Shown piece by piece: positions 53,896 through 64,000 of a DNA stretch of 64,000 bases. The notes beneath the pieces were generated by a model. That model was not told where the DNA came from. It saw only the letters and a list, made by a program, of their open reading frames with translations, and did no database searches. A program made the translations under genes and the position numbers. Positions within the stretch are counted from its first letter, which is position 1; every line of letters starts with the position of its first letter. This DNA is from Lutraria lutraria (Eukaryota; Mollusca; Bivalvia; Venerida; Mactridae), in the NCBI GenBank assembly GCA_964023205.1, contig OZ026845.1, positions 6,148,001-6,212,000 on the forward strand, written 5' to 3'.

Positions 53896-54192
53896 GGGTG
53901 GTCACTGCTGGCGTGACTTGCATACACCATCTCAGATTTGAAACCATCGAAATTTGACTTGCATGAAAAATCTCAGCTCAACCTGACAAAAATTTTAAGC
54001 TGAGATTTTCTGAACGTTGAGAGACACGAAGAATATTTCATGTTTATTTATTACGTAAGCAACAAATTACCTTCCTTTTGTAAAACGTTCACCTGTTTTA
54101 GTGACGTATACAATGTCGCGTGAAGTTTCCTGCAATCTGCCAACAGACGATAATGTCAACAATGGATCCAATTAAATTATTCACTCTAAGAA
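53896..54192. other. Unassigned
   Basis: Contains a 16-bp inverted pair 'AAATCTCAGCT ... AGCTGAGATTTT' (53977-54010). Nothing else. Confidence 0.45.
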
Positions 54193-54399
54193 ATGTGGAC
54201 AGAGGCAGAAAAGGCCAGTTTGGTGGTGATCGTCACCATTGACGATGGAGGCCCATGTTGTTATGAGCAGCTTTGCGCAAAATTCGATGGCTCTAAGTGC
54301 ACGGCGAAGACTAAGAGTTTACTGTGGGGTGCAATCCACAGCAAATTTTCTGCTTTAGTATTTTACTATTTATGTAATTTGTGTTGTTCTAATCCTTAA
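54193..54399 (+). CDS. Unrecognised 68-codon ORF, protein-like N-terminal part
   Basis: ATG at 54193 opens MWTEAEKASLVVIVTIDD, then a Cys-containing stretch (PCCYEQLCAKFDGSKC) and KTKSLLWGAIHSKFSA. After that the frame turns into AT-rich noise (LVFYYLCNL). The first 55 codons have ordinary protein composition and higher GC than the flanks, suggesting a real but possibly broken exon or domain fragment. The W-x-E-x-E-K-A-S-L start is loosely like a SANT/Myb helix, but this is not a firm match. No splice donor is evident near codon 55. Confidence 0.22.
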   Translation: MWTEAEKASLVVIVTIDDGGPCCYEQLCAKFDGSKCTAKTKSLLWGAIHSKFSALVFYYLCNLCCSNP

Positions 54400-55250
54400 G
54401 TAGTTAAATATACGGTTTGAATATACATGTACATGCATGTATGTTATTACCGGTTCATGCACGTTCCTTTAAGCCAATCAGAATTTGTTATGTATTCTTA
54501 TTAATGTTCGGCAATATACGGAATTTAAGGTTGACATTGTGGCCAGTATGTACTATTATAAGATCGTGCCCGTTTATTTCGACCCGCCAATGCCTGACAA
54601 AGCACCCAAAGCCAAAACACCCACCCCTTCCCTTCATTTTTTGTGGTCGTATTCAATTTCAATTATGTTTCTGATTTTTGCTCCATGTTTTCCAGGTTTT
54701 CCAATGTTTTTTTAGCTGTGACAGAAACAACTTTTAAATATTAAGCGAAGTGGTAAGGTTGATATTCTTCAGTTTGACAACATTCCATTACCATAATAGA
54801 TATAACTGAACGCAGACATGTTAAATAATGATTGATTCATTGGTGCATATACATCGTATGTCTTACAATGACATCATACAAAGCGTAAAATAATAAAGAA
54901 TTATTGCATTCATAATTTCAAACAGAAGTATCACAGAAATGCTATCACATAGTAATGAAGACATGTACATAGCAATGCTTTTTAAAGCTTAAACAAAAAC
55001 TTAACACATAATTATCCATGAAAGTCCTAATTTATTTCCAATGGTGTGCTAGCAAAGAAAACTGTTAGTCTACAACTCATCCAGTCTATATAACGCTCCA
55101 TTAAAAAGAAATTAGCCGGTGATACCATGATTTTGCAACATACATGATATCATATTAGCGAATATTTCTCATAAACTTCATCAACAAATTGTTGTCACTA
55201 TCGATAATATGTAGTAGTACTACATTGAATATGAATTGAAGCAAATCAAC
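54400..55250. other. Unassigned
   Basis: Two overlapping plus frames (54417-54715) without domain support. AT-rich remainder. Confidence 0.4.
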
Positions 55251-55252
55251 TA

Positions 55253-55778
55253 CAGTTCAACCGGCTCATGCGATCACCTGTTTTGCGCGACCACCTTATA
55301 TAAACGACCACTCTGTGGTCCGCCCGACGCATTTCCCTATACAATTAACCTTTATTGAGCGACCACCTGCCTAACGCGACCAGCAACCACCACTCCACGG
55401 AGGATGTTAAACGACCGTTTTACTTGTTTTCACACTGAAACATAAGTCAATAAATGTGTTTTGTCTATTTATCCTCAGGTAGATCTAAAATAAACATTTT
55501 TTACAGATTTTACTAATTAATGCATGTTGTCTTACAGTTTAATTGGACATTTATGAACATGTCATGTCAGTTGAAGGGAAATAAATTACATGTAAATGTG
55601 CATCTATTTCAACGTTATACGCAAACTGTAATATGGTATTACCAGTGGGTACATAATGCCGAACATCCTTCCAGCTTGCACCTGGATTAGCAGGCCATCT
55701 ATACTAAGAGACCACTTTTGATAAGTGTGTGAAAAGTTGATAAGTCCCCTGAGTGGTCTCTTCATACAGGTTAGACTG
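55253..55778. mobile_element. TA-flanked MITE (family D), long form
   Basis: CAGTTCAACCGGCTCATGCG ... CATACAGGTTAGACTG, with TA at 55251-55252 and 55779-55780. At 526 bp it is three times longer than its relatives. The outer about 140 bp (left) and 100 bp (right) are family-like (GCGACCACCTGCCTAACGCG; CTGAGTGGTCTCTTC), while the centre, roughly 55400-55680, is unrelated AT-rich sequence. It is either a secondary insertion or a less-deleted ancestor. Confidence 0.8.
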
Positions 55779-56099
55779 TAAGTACGCGCGTTTCTCCAAA
55801 TTGTTAATAGAACCTCTAAAATTCATTCTTACTTATATTAGGCAAATTGTACCATACCAGGTACATATATAACCTGACCATACCAAACACGTATGTATTG
55901 TTGGTACATTGTTCTCTTGGCTACCCTCGGCATTGACCAAATAGAGCTTTGAAAAATATCATTCGAATATGTCCTTGAGTAACTATAATGTGAAATAGCT
56001 GACTTACATAAGGGAGATAACAAAAACAGTCTTGTGGATACTTCAACATGTGCAACAAGTTGTCAAACATCGACCGATAGATATTTTACATTTCAATTA
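55779..56099. other. Unassigned
   Basis: No feature supported. Confidence 0.45.
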
Positions 56100-56136
56100 T
56101 TTACTCGGATTTAACGCCATTTTGAACAACTCTTCA
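56100..56136 (-). mobile_element. SINE family A 3'-end fragment
   Basis: The minus strand contains 'AAAATGGCGTTAAATCCGAG', the same 3' end as the split copy at 42603. No body remains. Confidence 0.5.
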
Positions 56137-56369
56137 CATGGAGACCACGGTATAAACCGATCTTTTATCTCTTTGTGAAAGCACATTGTTACGTTCAAAT
56201 AAATTACTCATCGTAAATAATGTTTTTTCCTGTATCTATTTTGTATTTCTTTCCTAATTCCAATGTTACTTGTTCAAACATTACAATAAAACCTGTACAA
56301 AACATCATCATCTTATCAAATAGCTGAATATATTACGTCCTATATTAAAAGTCCCCACTCCCAACTTTA

Positions 56370-56450
56370 GAAAGTGATAAGTACATGTAAATGAAATCCA
56401 TGGAAGCTGGTTATTAGGATAACTACCAGCCACGATATGACTAAAATGTC
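56370..56450 (+). mobile_element. SINE family A internal fragment
   Basis: 'ATGGAAGCTGGTTATTAGGA' and 'CCACGATATGAC' resemble the segment 'GGAAGCTGGTTAGGATAAAT' and 'GCGACATGATATAACC' of the 42603 copy. Confidence 0.45.
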
Positions 56451-56619
56451 TGAAGGTAGAATCATAGGAAATATTGCTTGGATGCATCTTAATATGATCT
56501 TATGATTAACAGTGTGCTACCTATGTCACACATATCATTGTAGATGAACTCAATGGATTCCGATAGAAAATGAGTACAACTGACCATATTTCATCTCCTG
56601 TTTATCTTATTGATACCAG

Positions 56620-57940
56620 AAAGAAATGGAAGAAAAGTACTTTTATTGCTTTTATTGATTTTCGAACGGCATAATTATGACTTAATTAAAAGGTATATAA
56701 TTATTGTGGAAACGATTGCATGATACTGGTGTTTGTGGCAAAATACCGAGAGCTGTTAAATCTTTATGCTCATCTGTAGTCTCATGTATTAGAATTAACT
56801 CTTTTACTGCTGACTGGTTTGATGTTCATTGTGGTTTACGCCAAGGTTGTATGTTAACACCGCTACTGTTTTATTTATGCATCAACGATCTTACTCTGTA
56901 TTTAATGTCACTAAATATTGGTGTTAATGTTGATAATCGAATTGAATGCATTCTTTTATATGCTGATGATATTGTGTTATTGGCGAAAAATGAACATGTA
57001 TTGTAACTTTTGCTAAATGGGCTTCATGAGTGGTGTTGTACGAATGACATGTCGATAAATACCAGCAAAAGTAATATTATACATTCCCGTTTAGAATCGT
57101 GTCCGTGCTCAGACTTTGTCTTTAGAAGTGGGCAAGATGTTTGTAAGTAATATTGCTAGACACAAGTATATATGAATTGTCCTGCATGAGCATCAATACT
57201 CAAATGTTACAGCTAGGATGGTGGCCCAGAGCGCGAGTCGAGCTCCGGGTTTACTGATAGCCAAATGCAAGTTAGTGAGTGGGGTACCTCATTACGTGTT
57301 GAACAAACTGTATGACGCATTTCTTTGGCCAGTTCTTCCTGTGGGTGCGCAAGTATACTCCGAGTGCAGCAGTATCTGTGGAAATGGGATAGGTTCGCCT
57401 TGGGATCCGACAATGGAAATCTGTGGTCATCTTTTGGGCCCGTCTGTCCCATACGACTAATTAAGCGTATTGCGGTCCCTTGGCGAAAGCAGCCCGCTTT
57501 AGGATATGGTTTTATTTTGTTAAAAAGCAACTGAATGACTACAATTTTTCGTCAGTTTTGCAATTTGTCAGTTCCGATAGCCAATAACTCCTTAGTTAGC
57601 CTGGTTATATCACTTACCATGAAGACGTATACGGCTGAGTAATAATATAGTTGGTACGATAGGCAGAGGTCGGAATAAGTTGAGGACCTACAGGACATTT
57701 AAGCAGAGGGAGACAGAGGATTACTGTATAATGATTTAACCCCTATGCACAGATATATCAGGATTCTGTAAATTGAGGTGTGGGGTGATGCCTATTCGTA
57801 ATGAAACGGACAGACACGAGAACCTGAGACTCGATGAACGGCACTGTACTTTCTGTCACGTACTTGAGGATGTCATTTTAGATTGTCAAAGATATGGTGT
57901 TTTTAGATCAGAATTATTTCTAGAGCTGTGATATTTGAGC
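56620..57940 (+). pseudogene. LINE relic: RT with YADD and C-terminal Cys motif, frameshifted
   Basis: Non-LTR RT sequence in several frames, 5'-truncated. In order: IAFIDFRTA and, after a shift, a 100-codon frame (56704-57006) with LWKRL-like start, CGLRQGCMLTPLLFYLCIND and the catalytic YADD (56959-56970). Then INTSKSNIIH, GLLIAKCKLVSGVPHYVLNKLYD (split here; 57248-57315), ALGYGFILLK, and near the end DERHCTFCHVLEDV and LDCQRYGVFR (57832-57912), a CxxC-type C-terminal motif also seen in the LINE at 61260. Stops and shifts throughout make it inactive. The gene order RT, thumb region, Cys motif matches single-ORF2 LINEs of the Jockey/I supergroup; exact clade undetermined. Confidence 0.93.
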
Positions 57941-58160
57941 CTACCTTGAAGTTCGTGGATTATAGTAAAGATAATAAACTCATATTATTATTCACTAATC
58001 AATCATTAATAAGACAATGTGCCAAAAAATCTGTTTAATATTATTAAACGTCGCAATTTTATCTTTGTAAGTAATGATTTTACTCTTTTTTCTTTGTAAT
58101 CTTATCACAACTGAGTCTCAACTGCTATGTGGATATCTCTCTCGAAATCAAGGACTTATA
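57941..58160. other. Probable LINE 3' flank
   Basis: 'ATCAATCATTAATAAGACAA' and 'TATTATTAAACGTCGCAATT' continue in one frame after the Cys motif for about 100 bp, possibly the LINE C-terminus, then become unassignable. Confidence 0.35.
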
Positions 58161-58162
58161 TA

Positions 58163-58209
58163 CAAGGACTTATATACATACATGTATATGTATGTATATA
58201 AGTCCTTGG
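58163..58209. repeat. 47-bp perfect palindrome, same family as 17151-17197
   Basis: CAAGGACTTATATACATACA and its complement flank a central CATGTATATG-type core. An extra copy of the outer word AAGGACTTATATACA lies just upstream (58150-58164). Confidence 0.88.
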
Positions 58210-58631
58210 GTCTTATTCACTAACTTACAAAACTTTACTAACACGTGGACGTTTTGAGATTGCATAATTTGGTCAGTATAGCGTGGAATATTTAAAAATC
58301 TGTTTCTGTCCAGGTTAAAAAGTTATAAGAGTTAAAGACGGTTTATTCAAAGTCCCTTTTAAATGGCACTGTCACAAAATAGTATTCATTCTGAGCCTAA
58401 TTATGACTGGAATATATATACGATTTGATATTAGTATGCAAGAATTTAAAAAGAAGATAATAGTTAAATATAGACTTTCAATCGTGACTGAAAACACAGA
58501 TGCATTTTGGTAGCTCTGTTACATGTATAGTCATAATTTTGACTTTCATTCCCCTTATTCTGCGTTAAAACAATAAGATACATTGTATTTAGAATATAAT
58601 CAGTTGAGCTGTACTTATATATATGAATATG
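58210..58631. other. AT-rich DNA, nothing recognised
   Basis: No feature supported. Confidence 0.5.
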
Positions 58632-58850
58632 TGTATGTGGTTACAAGAGATAACTTCAAGTCACTGTAACCTCTCAATGATCGAGAGTCGCGGGTTCAAG
58701 CCCCACTACCGATCATGTATTTCTATGTAACAAGGCAGTTGCTTATGCACGATTGGAGTCTAATTATGGTTCTTCACAGGAACGATGATTAGATGAACTG
58801 TTGGACTCATATGACTCTGATTGTTGAAGAGGGACGTAATTAAGTCATGT
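58632..58850 (+). mobile_element. SINE family K copy
   Basis: Head with B box GAGTCGCGGGTTCAAGCCCC. The body 'GCACGATTGGAGTCTAATTA', 'GGAACGATGATTAGATGAAC' and 'CTCATATGACTCTGATTGTT' matches the copy at 3855-4045. Confidence 0.82.
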
Positions 58851-59261
58851 TCCTTCCATAAATCTTATATCATAGTGTTACGAAACTAAGGGCCTGAATA
58901 GGCAAACTCTATTTAAACAAAACAGTGTCTGAAGTAATTCGCCTTATACCAAATAAATATCGGTCAATGTTTGGTAACTATTTGTAAAAGTAGTAAAGTA
59001 CCCGCAAAAATGTTACGGTTATCTCCCTTATTTATGTCATTTGCAGTCACATTCTGCATGTAAGAACTAGTCACTGACTATTTCCACTATTGTCAAATCT
59101 TATAATATTAGCAGATATGATACACAATGTTAAAATACTGATACAATAAATAAAAAGTTGAAAAGAGTCTCATTCATTCACTGCATTGTCTACACATTTC
59201 TAGGAGACGATACTGCACGATTAGTATCCTTGACTTCTGTAAAAATCGGACATAATTCCAC
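58851..59261. other. AT-rich DNA, nothing recognised
   Basis: No feature supported. Confidence 0.5.
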
Positions 59262-59460
59262 TATCATTGTTCATGAAGCTCAATTCCCAATTCAATTCTA
59301 ATGGTTTGAATATAGAGCAGATTAATCCGTATGTACATGTTCACATTAATTGTGCTGTCAGGATGATGGTCAGTAATATTATTATCTGATCACAATTAAC
59401 TAATAAACATAAAAATACAAGATACGGTTTCATATTTAAAGTCTTAGTTTAACAACAAAT
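59262..59460. repeat. Dispersed repeat family J, copy 3
   Basis: 'AATTCAATTCTAATGGTTTG', 'TTAATTGTGCTGTCAGGATG' and 'ATCTGATCACAATTAACTAA' match the other three copies. Confidence 0.68.
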
Positions 59461-60005
59461 GAATCGACTTAAAACACATGTTCCAGCGACCGGTAATTTT
59501 AATTTACCGGTGTACGTAAGAAATAAGCATAAACGCACAAATGTATTCAAGCAAGGCAAATAGATCCACATTAGTCTTTCAAACAAAAATTGAACATGAT
59601 TTGATTAAATTTTAGTCCGTCTAATGGCGTCTATTGTTATTTTTGAATGAGATATACTACGTATAATACATAATAAATACTAGTAGTATATAAAGGTTGA
59701 CCTGTTTCTAATTTTCTTCTGGCATCAGGTCCATCTTGACTCAAAATACTGAAAGAACTGACTGAAGATGAATTTCCACACCACTTGTTGTAAAAATAAT
59801 CAATCACAACGATAAAAATGAAATCAAACTGTATTTATTCTTTTATTTGACAAGCCAATTTTATCGTCAACTTTAGTGCCGAGATTCAAATCAAAGAACT
59901 GAGAGCACTGTCAGTAGCAAAGTTGAAATGTTATAGATAAAGCCTACTATGTAGTGTTTACATTTAACATTTTTCGAGCATTTCCGAAAACTCGTAAATG
60001 ATCAG
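59461..60005. other. Unassigned
   Basis: Two short stretches ('TCAAAATACTGAAAGAACTG' at about 59740 and 'ATCAAAGAACTGAGAGCACT' at about 59889) resemble the terminus of the 1.2-kb element at 49241, but nothing further aligns. Confidence 0.4.
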
Positions 60006-60240
60006 GTCCCGGGGTCATAAAACTAGCGTTCGGTCTCCAAGCTTCAATCTCAATTTCATTCTAAAAGTATTTTGGTTGAAAAATTAGAGCTGATTGATAT
60101 TTAAACACATATTCAGACCAATTAATTTGTTGCTGAAATAATGTATAAATTATGTTATCATTGTCTGATCACAATTAACTTAGAAACATTAAAAGATAAA
60201 TTATGAGTTTCGAGCTCGGAGACCCATCTAAAGATGTATA
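60006..60240. repeat. Dispersed repeat family J, copy 4 (best ends)
   Basis: The left part GGTCTCCAAGCTTCAATCTC and the right part GAGTTTCGAGCTCGGAGACC are imperfect inverted repeats. The interior 'TCTGATCACAATTAACTTAG' and 'AACATTAAAAGATAA' are family words. A 13-C run follows at 60241. Confidence 0.72.
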
Positions 60241-60539
60241 CCCCCCCCCCCCCTCGAGACCAGAACTGCTCTCATACCTGTACTATAACGCTAAACGACT
60301 CGAAAATAAACTTCCAAACAGTTACGTTCTGCACCCGTATATATAGAGGCTCAGTCCGGCTTCAGGTAAAAAAATGGGGACTGTTGATAATATTTTGTAT
60401 TACATGGCCTAATTAATCATATGATAATAAGGGAAACAACTCTACTATTGATTTTACTAAGGCGTTCGTTCGATTACGTAGTTAGAGAAAATTTGTGTTA
60501 TAAATTAATACTAGAAGCCCAAGGGCAACATGTCGAGCC
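60241..60539. other. Unassigned, begins with 13-C run
   Basis: A homopolymer C run at 60241-60253. No other feature. Confidence 0.5.
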
Positions 60540-61262
60540 CCCTGTATAGCCAGTTTGTGATCTTGACCTTCTAACTACAAGTATAGGTGATGTTCATGAC
60601 ACAGTAAACTTTTATACCAATTTATTTTAAAATCCTTGAATGCACACAGAAGTCACAGCCCAGACAAGGAAAATATATTTGACCGAATGTGTAATCTTGA
60701 CCTTTGACCTATGAAAATCTGGGTGTTGCCCAAGACGCATGGTCTCATTGTATTATGGCAAGTCATTTTCAAATAAGTCAATGCATAAGGGAGACACAGC
60801 CCTGACAAGGTGTATAATGATTATTATGTTTGACCTCTAAGTGTGACCTTGACCTTTGAACAAGAGACATTGATCTTACGCACTGCACACCGTCTCATGG
60901 TGTTTAACAATTATGCCAAATTATCTTAAAAAGTTTCTATGCATAAGGGAGATACAGCCCGGACAAGGTCTATAATGCTCATTTTTGACGTTTGACCTCT
61001 AAGTGTGACCTTGACCTTTGAGCTAGAGACCTGGATCTTGCGCACTGCACACCGTCTCATGGTGTTTAACAATTACGCCAAGTTATCTTAAAAAGTTTCT
61101 ATGCATAAGGGAGATACAGCCCGGACAAAGTCTATAATGCTAATTTTTGACGTTTGACCTCTAAGTGTGACCTTGACCTTTGAGCTAGAGAACTAACTAA
61201 CTAACGTACAGACACGCAACCGCCATTGTGGCGACTAAGACGAGCTCACCGCAGGCGGGCTC
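60540..61262 (+). repeat. Retroelement tail: ~160-bp tandem units with TGACCTTGACCTTTGA
   Basis: Three clear units start with ATGCATAAGGGAGAYACAGC at 60781, 60939 and 61101, and a diverged fourth lies at about 60639. Each holds TGACCTTGACCTTTGA (60844, 61006, 61168). It ends with 'GCGACTAAGACGAGCTCACC' and 'GCAGGCGGGCTCGACAAAAA', a 3' end I associate with mollusc interspersed repeats (from memory). Confidence 0.82.
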
Positions 61263-62740
61263 GACAAAAATTAGGATTACGCGGTAACATATTAAATGTA
61301 ATTAGTTCAATGTATACATCTGTTAAAACTCAAGTTAGATACCATAATAAATTAAGTGAAGATTTTACTTGTGCGCTTGGTGTTAGGCAGGGTGAATGCT
61401 TATCGCCTTTTTTATTTTCCATGTTTTTGAACGATCTTGAATACTGTTTTTATCATAGTGACTTAGATGGCATTGATGTTAATATGTATAAACTGTTTTG
61501 GATTTTATATGCGGATGATATAGTAATACATGCTAACAGTAGTGAAGAACTACAATTAACTTTAGATTTATTATCTGACTATTGTGATAAATGGAAACCT
61601 ACAGTAAATACATCCAAAACAAAAATACTGATTTTCAAGAAGATGGAAGGTTACCAAGAAATAATCAGTTAAAATATAAAAATAAGGTAGTTGAAATTGT
61701 GAACAGATTTACTTATTTAGGACTAGTTTTCACTACAGGGGGGGGGGGGGGGGGTCTTTTTCTGACGCACAATCTACTCTTGCCGGTCAAGCTTTGAAAG
61801 CAATTTATAAGATGAATAAATATGTATATCATTTTACAAATCTAACTGTTTCGCATCGTCTTGATTTATTTGATAAATTAATTTCTCCCATTCTTAATCA
61901 TGGAAGTGAAGTGTGGGGTTTTGTTAATGGCAATGCCATTAAAAAGTACATATTCAATTTTGTAAGCGAATCTTAGGCGTTAAGAAGACAACTCAGAATG
62001 GTTTTATTTATGGGGAACTTGGAAGACTTCCTTTTAGAACTATATTATCAAATACTGGGTTAAAGTACTTCAATGCAATAATAATAAGTATGTTAGTAAG
62101 GTATATAATCTTTTGAAGAATGGTTTGGAATTGTTGCCTAATAAAATAAACTGGTGTTCACTTGTCAAAGATCTTTTATGCTCTCTCGGTTTTTATGATG
62201 CTTGGTTATTTCAATATGTTGGAGATTAAAAAAATATTTCTGAATATTGCGAAGCAGAAATTGAATGATCATTTTGTACAAAATTGGTTCAATAGAATAG
62301 ACAATTCAAGTACAGCTTTATTTTATTTTAACATTGCTGAGTTTAAAGTTCAACCATATCTTAATATTGTAAATGTTATAAAATATCGTAAAGTATTGAC
62401 TAAATTAAGAGTCTCTTCTCGTAGACTTTGTATCGAGACAGGTCGTTGGACTAAACCTGGTTTACCTATTAATCAAAGGAACTGCTTTTCATGTAATATT
62501 TTGGAAGATGAATATCATTTTGTTTTAGAATGCCATCTTTATAATGTACTTAGACGTAAATATATCCCTTTATACTATAAAAGAAATCATATTATGCTCA
62601 AGTTAATGAATCTTTTTACTACAACAAATGAGAATTCACCTAAAAATCTAGCTCAATATATATTTCATGCTTTTGAATTAAGGAATCAAATGTTATATGA
62701 TCGAATTTATGGTGTAAAACTTTATTATGAATTATAAATT
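61258..62740 (+). pseudogene. LINE relic, 5'-truncated: RT (YADD) through C-terminal zinc finger
   Basis: Best-preserved LINE here. Frame 1 (to 61672) gives VISSMYTSVKTQVRYHN, the primer-grip-preceding GVRQGECLSPFLFSMFLNDL, catalytic YADD (61508-61519) and NTSKTKILIFKK. A frame change follows, then NRFTYLG and FTTGGG, where a 17-G run (61738-61754) breaks the reading. Next come ALKAIYKMNKYV and FDKLISPILNHGSEVWGF. The last frame (62162-62737) encodes 190 codons with CFSCNILEDEYHFVLECHLY (62483-62542), a C-x2-C ... H-x4-C motif typical of the end of such LINE ORF2 proteins, and stops at 62737. The N-terminal endonuclease is absent. It joins directly to the tandem-tail repeat, so it inserted next to it or was truncated at it. 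Confidence 0.94.
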
Positions 62741-63294
62741 CAGTGCCTTCAACGCTGTGGCTATGACCAGCATGAATAAGAGTTACTATCTGTAAACATA
62801 AACATGACCATAAGCTATGAACATAATGAACTGACATGTAAAATATCCAAATGAAACCGAGGACATGTAAATGTCCATTAAATAACTACGCATAAATACC
62901 ATATCATACAATGAACTCACTTGTGGTGCGAGCAAATTTTATATTCAATATGCTAAAATCGTTGTTATGGATATTAACATAACCTCAACACTACGGAAAT
63001 TTAATTGTTTATGTATAAAGAAGCATAAAAATGTTTTGTTTTATTGTTTCCTCTTATAGCGATAACAATCGTTTTAAGCGAGATTGCCATAACTACTGTC
63101 ATCTGTAAGTCTATAAAGGACCGGTCAAGTACTGTTTGCCAATTATTCGATTTACTTCCCTTCATTTGGACATCGTTTTATATGGTTCATGTTTGGTATT
63201 ATATGTGTGGATAATTGGAGTAGGTTATTAAATACATAACAAAGGAAGGAATGTGCACTATTTACACGTTTGTTTTAATGAATAAGAGAGATTC
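62741..63294. other. Probable LINE 3' UTR, then AT-rich DNA
   Basis: The LINE stop at 62737 is followed by 'AATTCAGTGCCTTCAACGCT' and 'CATAAACATGACCATAAGC', likely 3' UTR. The element end cannot be defined without a second copy. Confidence 0.45.
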
Positions 63295-63475
63295 GTGAAG
63301 CACGTTTTTATCCGGAGTTCACGAAATGTGTTGACGGAAAATGGTTCGTATTTACTCGTACACGAGTCATCTGTGTAACAGGTATTGGTGTTATATTCAC
63401 ACAGACTTCTATGACGTCAAACATACCGTGTTTTCATAAATCGTAGTAATTTGTGTAACTCAAAAAGGTAGGTAA
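63295..63475 (+). repeat. Dispersed repeat, inverted partner of 51155-51345
   Basis: 'CGTGAAGCACGTTTTTATCC', 'TTCACGAAATGTGTTGACGG' and, at the far end, 'TCGTAGTAATTTGTGTAACT' and 'CAAAAAG' match the reverse complement of the 51-kb block. Confidence 0.72.
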
Positions 63476-64000
63476 GAAAGAGTACTTCTATTACATACAT
63501 GTAGGTATGTGCAATATATTTTTTATTGCACAAAAATGAGTAAAAGAATCGTATCAAACTGAAAATTTCATTTTTTCAGTTGCTGGAACTCGTTTTTTTT
63601 GTATTTATGTCATCTCAATATCTTACGTAAATGACAAAAAAGAACAGGATGCCAATAGAACGTCGTGAAACAACTATATCTACAAATATAGCTGTCACAT
63701 TATAGATACTCACACGGTGGTGAAATGAAATCAATAGTTGCCAATATTTCCTAAATATTTTAAAGAACCATGCAAAATAACTGTGGCCCCTTTTCACCAT
63801 GACCTTCATTTACCAGTTTGATATATATAGAGATAGAAAGAATTATACATTATACAATTATAAGTTTTGTTCAAAATATTACTACTTTTTACATGGTACT
63901 CACCAAACGCGATAGTTTAAATATAATGTTGGTGATATATGTATTCTTTGCATATAATAATGCAATATTGCAGGAGATTATTTTGATTATATTTTTCTAT
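63476..64000. other. Right edge, nothing recognised
   Basis: AT-rich sequence without repeat partner or supported frame. Confidence 0.5.

Overview
The window looks like AT-rich (about two-thirds A+T) animal nuclear DNA. It has no operons or dense long ORFs. The little coding sequence that can be seen is in short exon-sized pieces, and most recognisable content is transposable-element debris: tRNA-derived SINEs, 5'-truncated LINEs with YADD reverse transcriptase, TA- and TTAA-flanked MITEs, foldback elements and minisatellites. The abundance of TGACCTTGACCTTTGACC-containing repeats and of elements ending in '...GGGCCATCTTGGCCCACTTG' or '...GCAGGCGGGCTCGAC' reminds me of bivalve mollusc genomes. 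That assignment is an inference from memory, not a search result.

Layout. 1-9 kb: a 1.2-kb TTAA-flanked foldback element, two SINE A copies, and a possible minus-strand gene seen as three phase-compatible short exons (5720-5766, 3675-3735, 3301-3347) encoding hydrophobic, probably membrane-spanning sequence and leaving the window at its left edge. 9-20 kb: several SINE B copies, two Harbinger-like MITEs, G-rich dispersed repeats, and otherwise featureless AT-rich DNA. 20.8-24.7 kb: a 52-bp higher-order satellite (4 x 13 bp) and a 20-bp minisatellite. 25-33 kb: TA-flanked MITEs, CCGG-rich repeats, 21-bp and 27-bp minisatellites, and one candidate first coding exon (31047-31173). 33-42 kb: SINE B, 'family C' repeats, and an 18-bp minisatellite of TGACCTTGA motifs. 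42.8-45.7 kb: a 2.85-kb foldback element with 0.96-kb near-identical inverted arms, flanked by AATGC on both sides and sitting inside a SINE. 46.4-48.6 kb: a LINE reverse-transcriptase remnant, a duplicated 0.36-kb block and a MITE. 49.2-52.8 kb: two 1.2-kb direct copies of one sequence, 1.17 kb apart. 53.5 kb: a TTAA MITE. 56.6-62.9 kb: two more LINE relics, one with RT and C-terminal zinc-finger regions still clear, plus tandem retroelement tails rich in nuclear-receptor half-sites.

No complete host protein-coding gene, rRNA, true tRNA gene, CRISPR array or virus-like gene can be supported. The window is best read as intergenic or intronic DNA dominated by mobile elements. All exon calls are ab initio readings from splice sites and reading frame and need RNA evidence.
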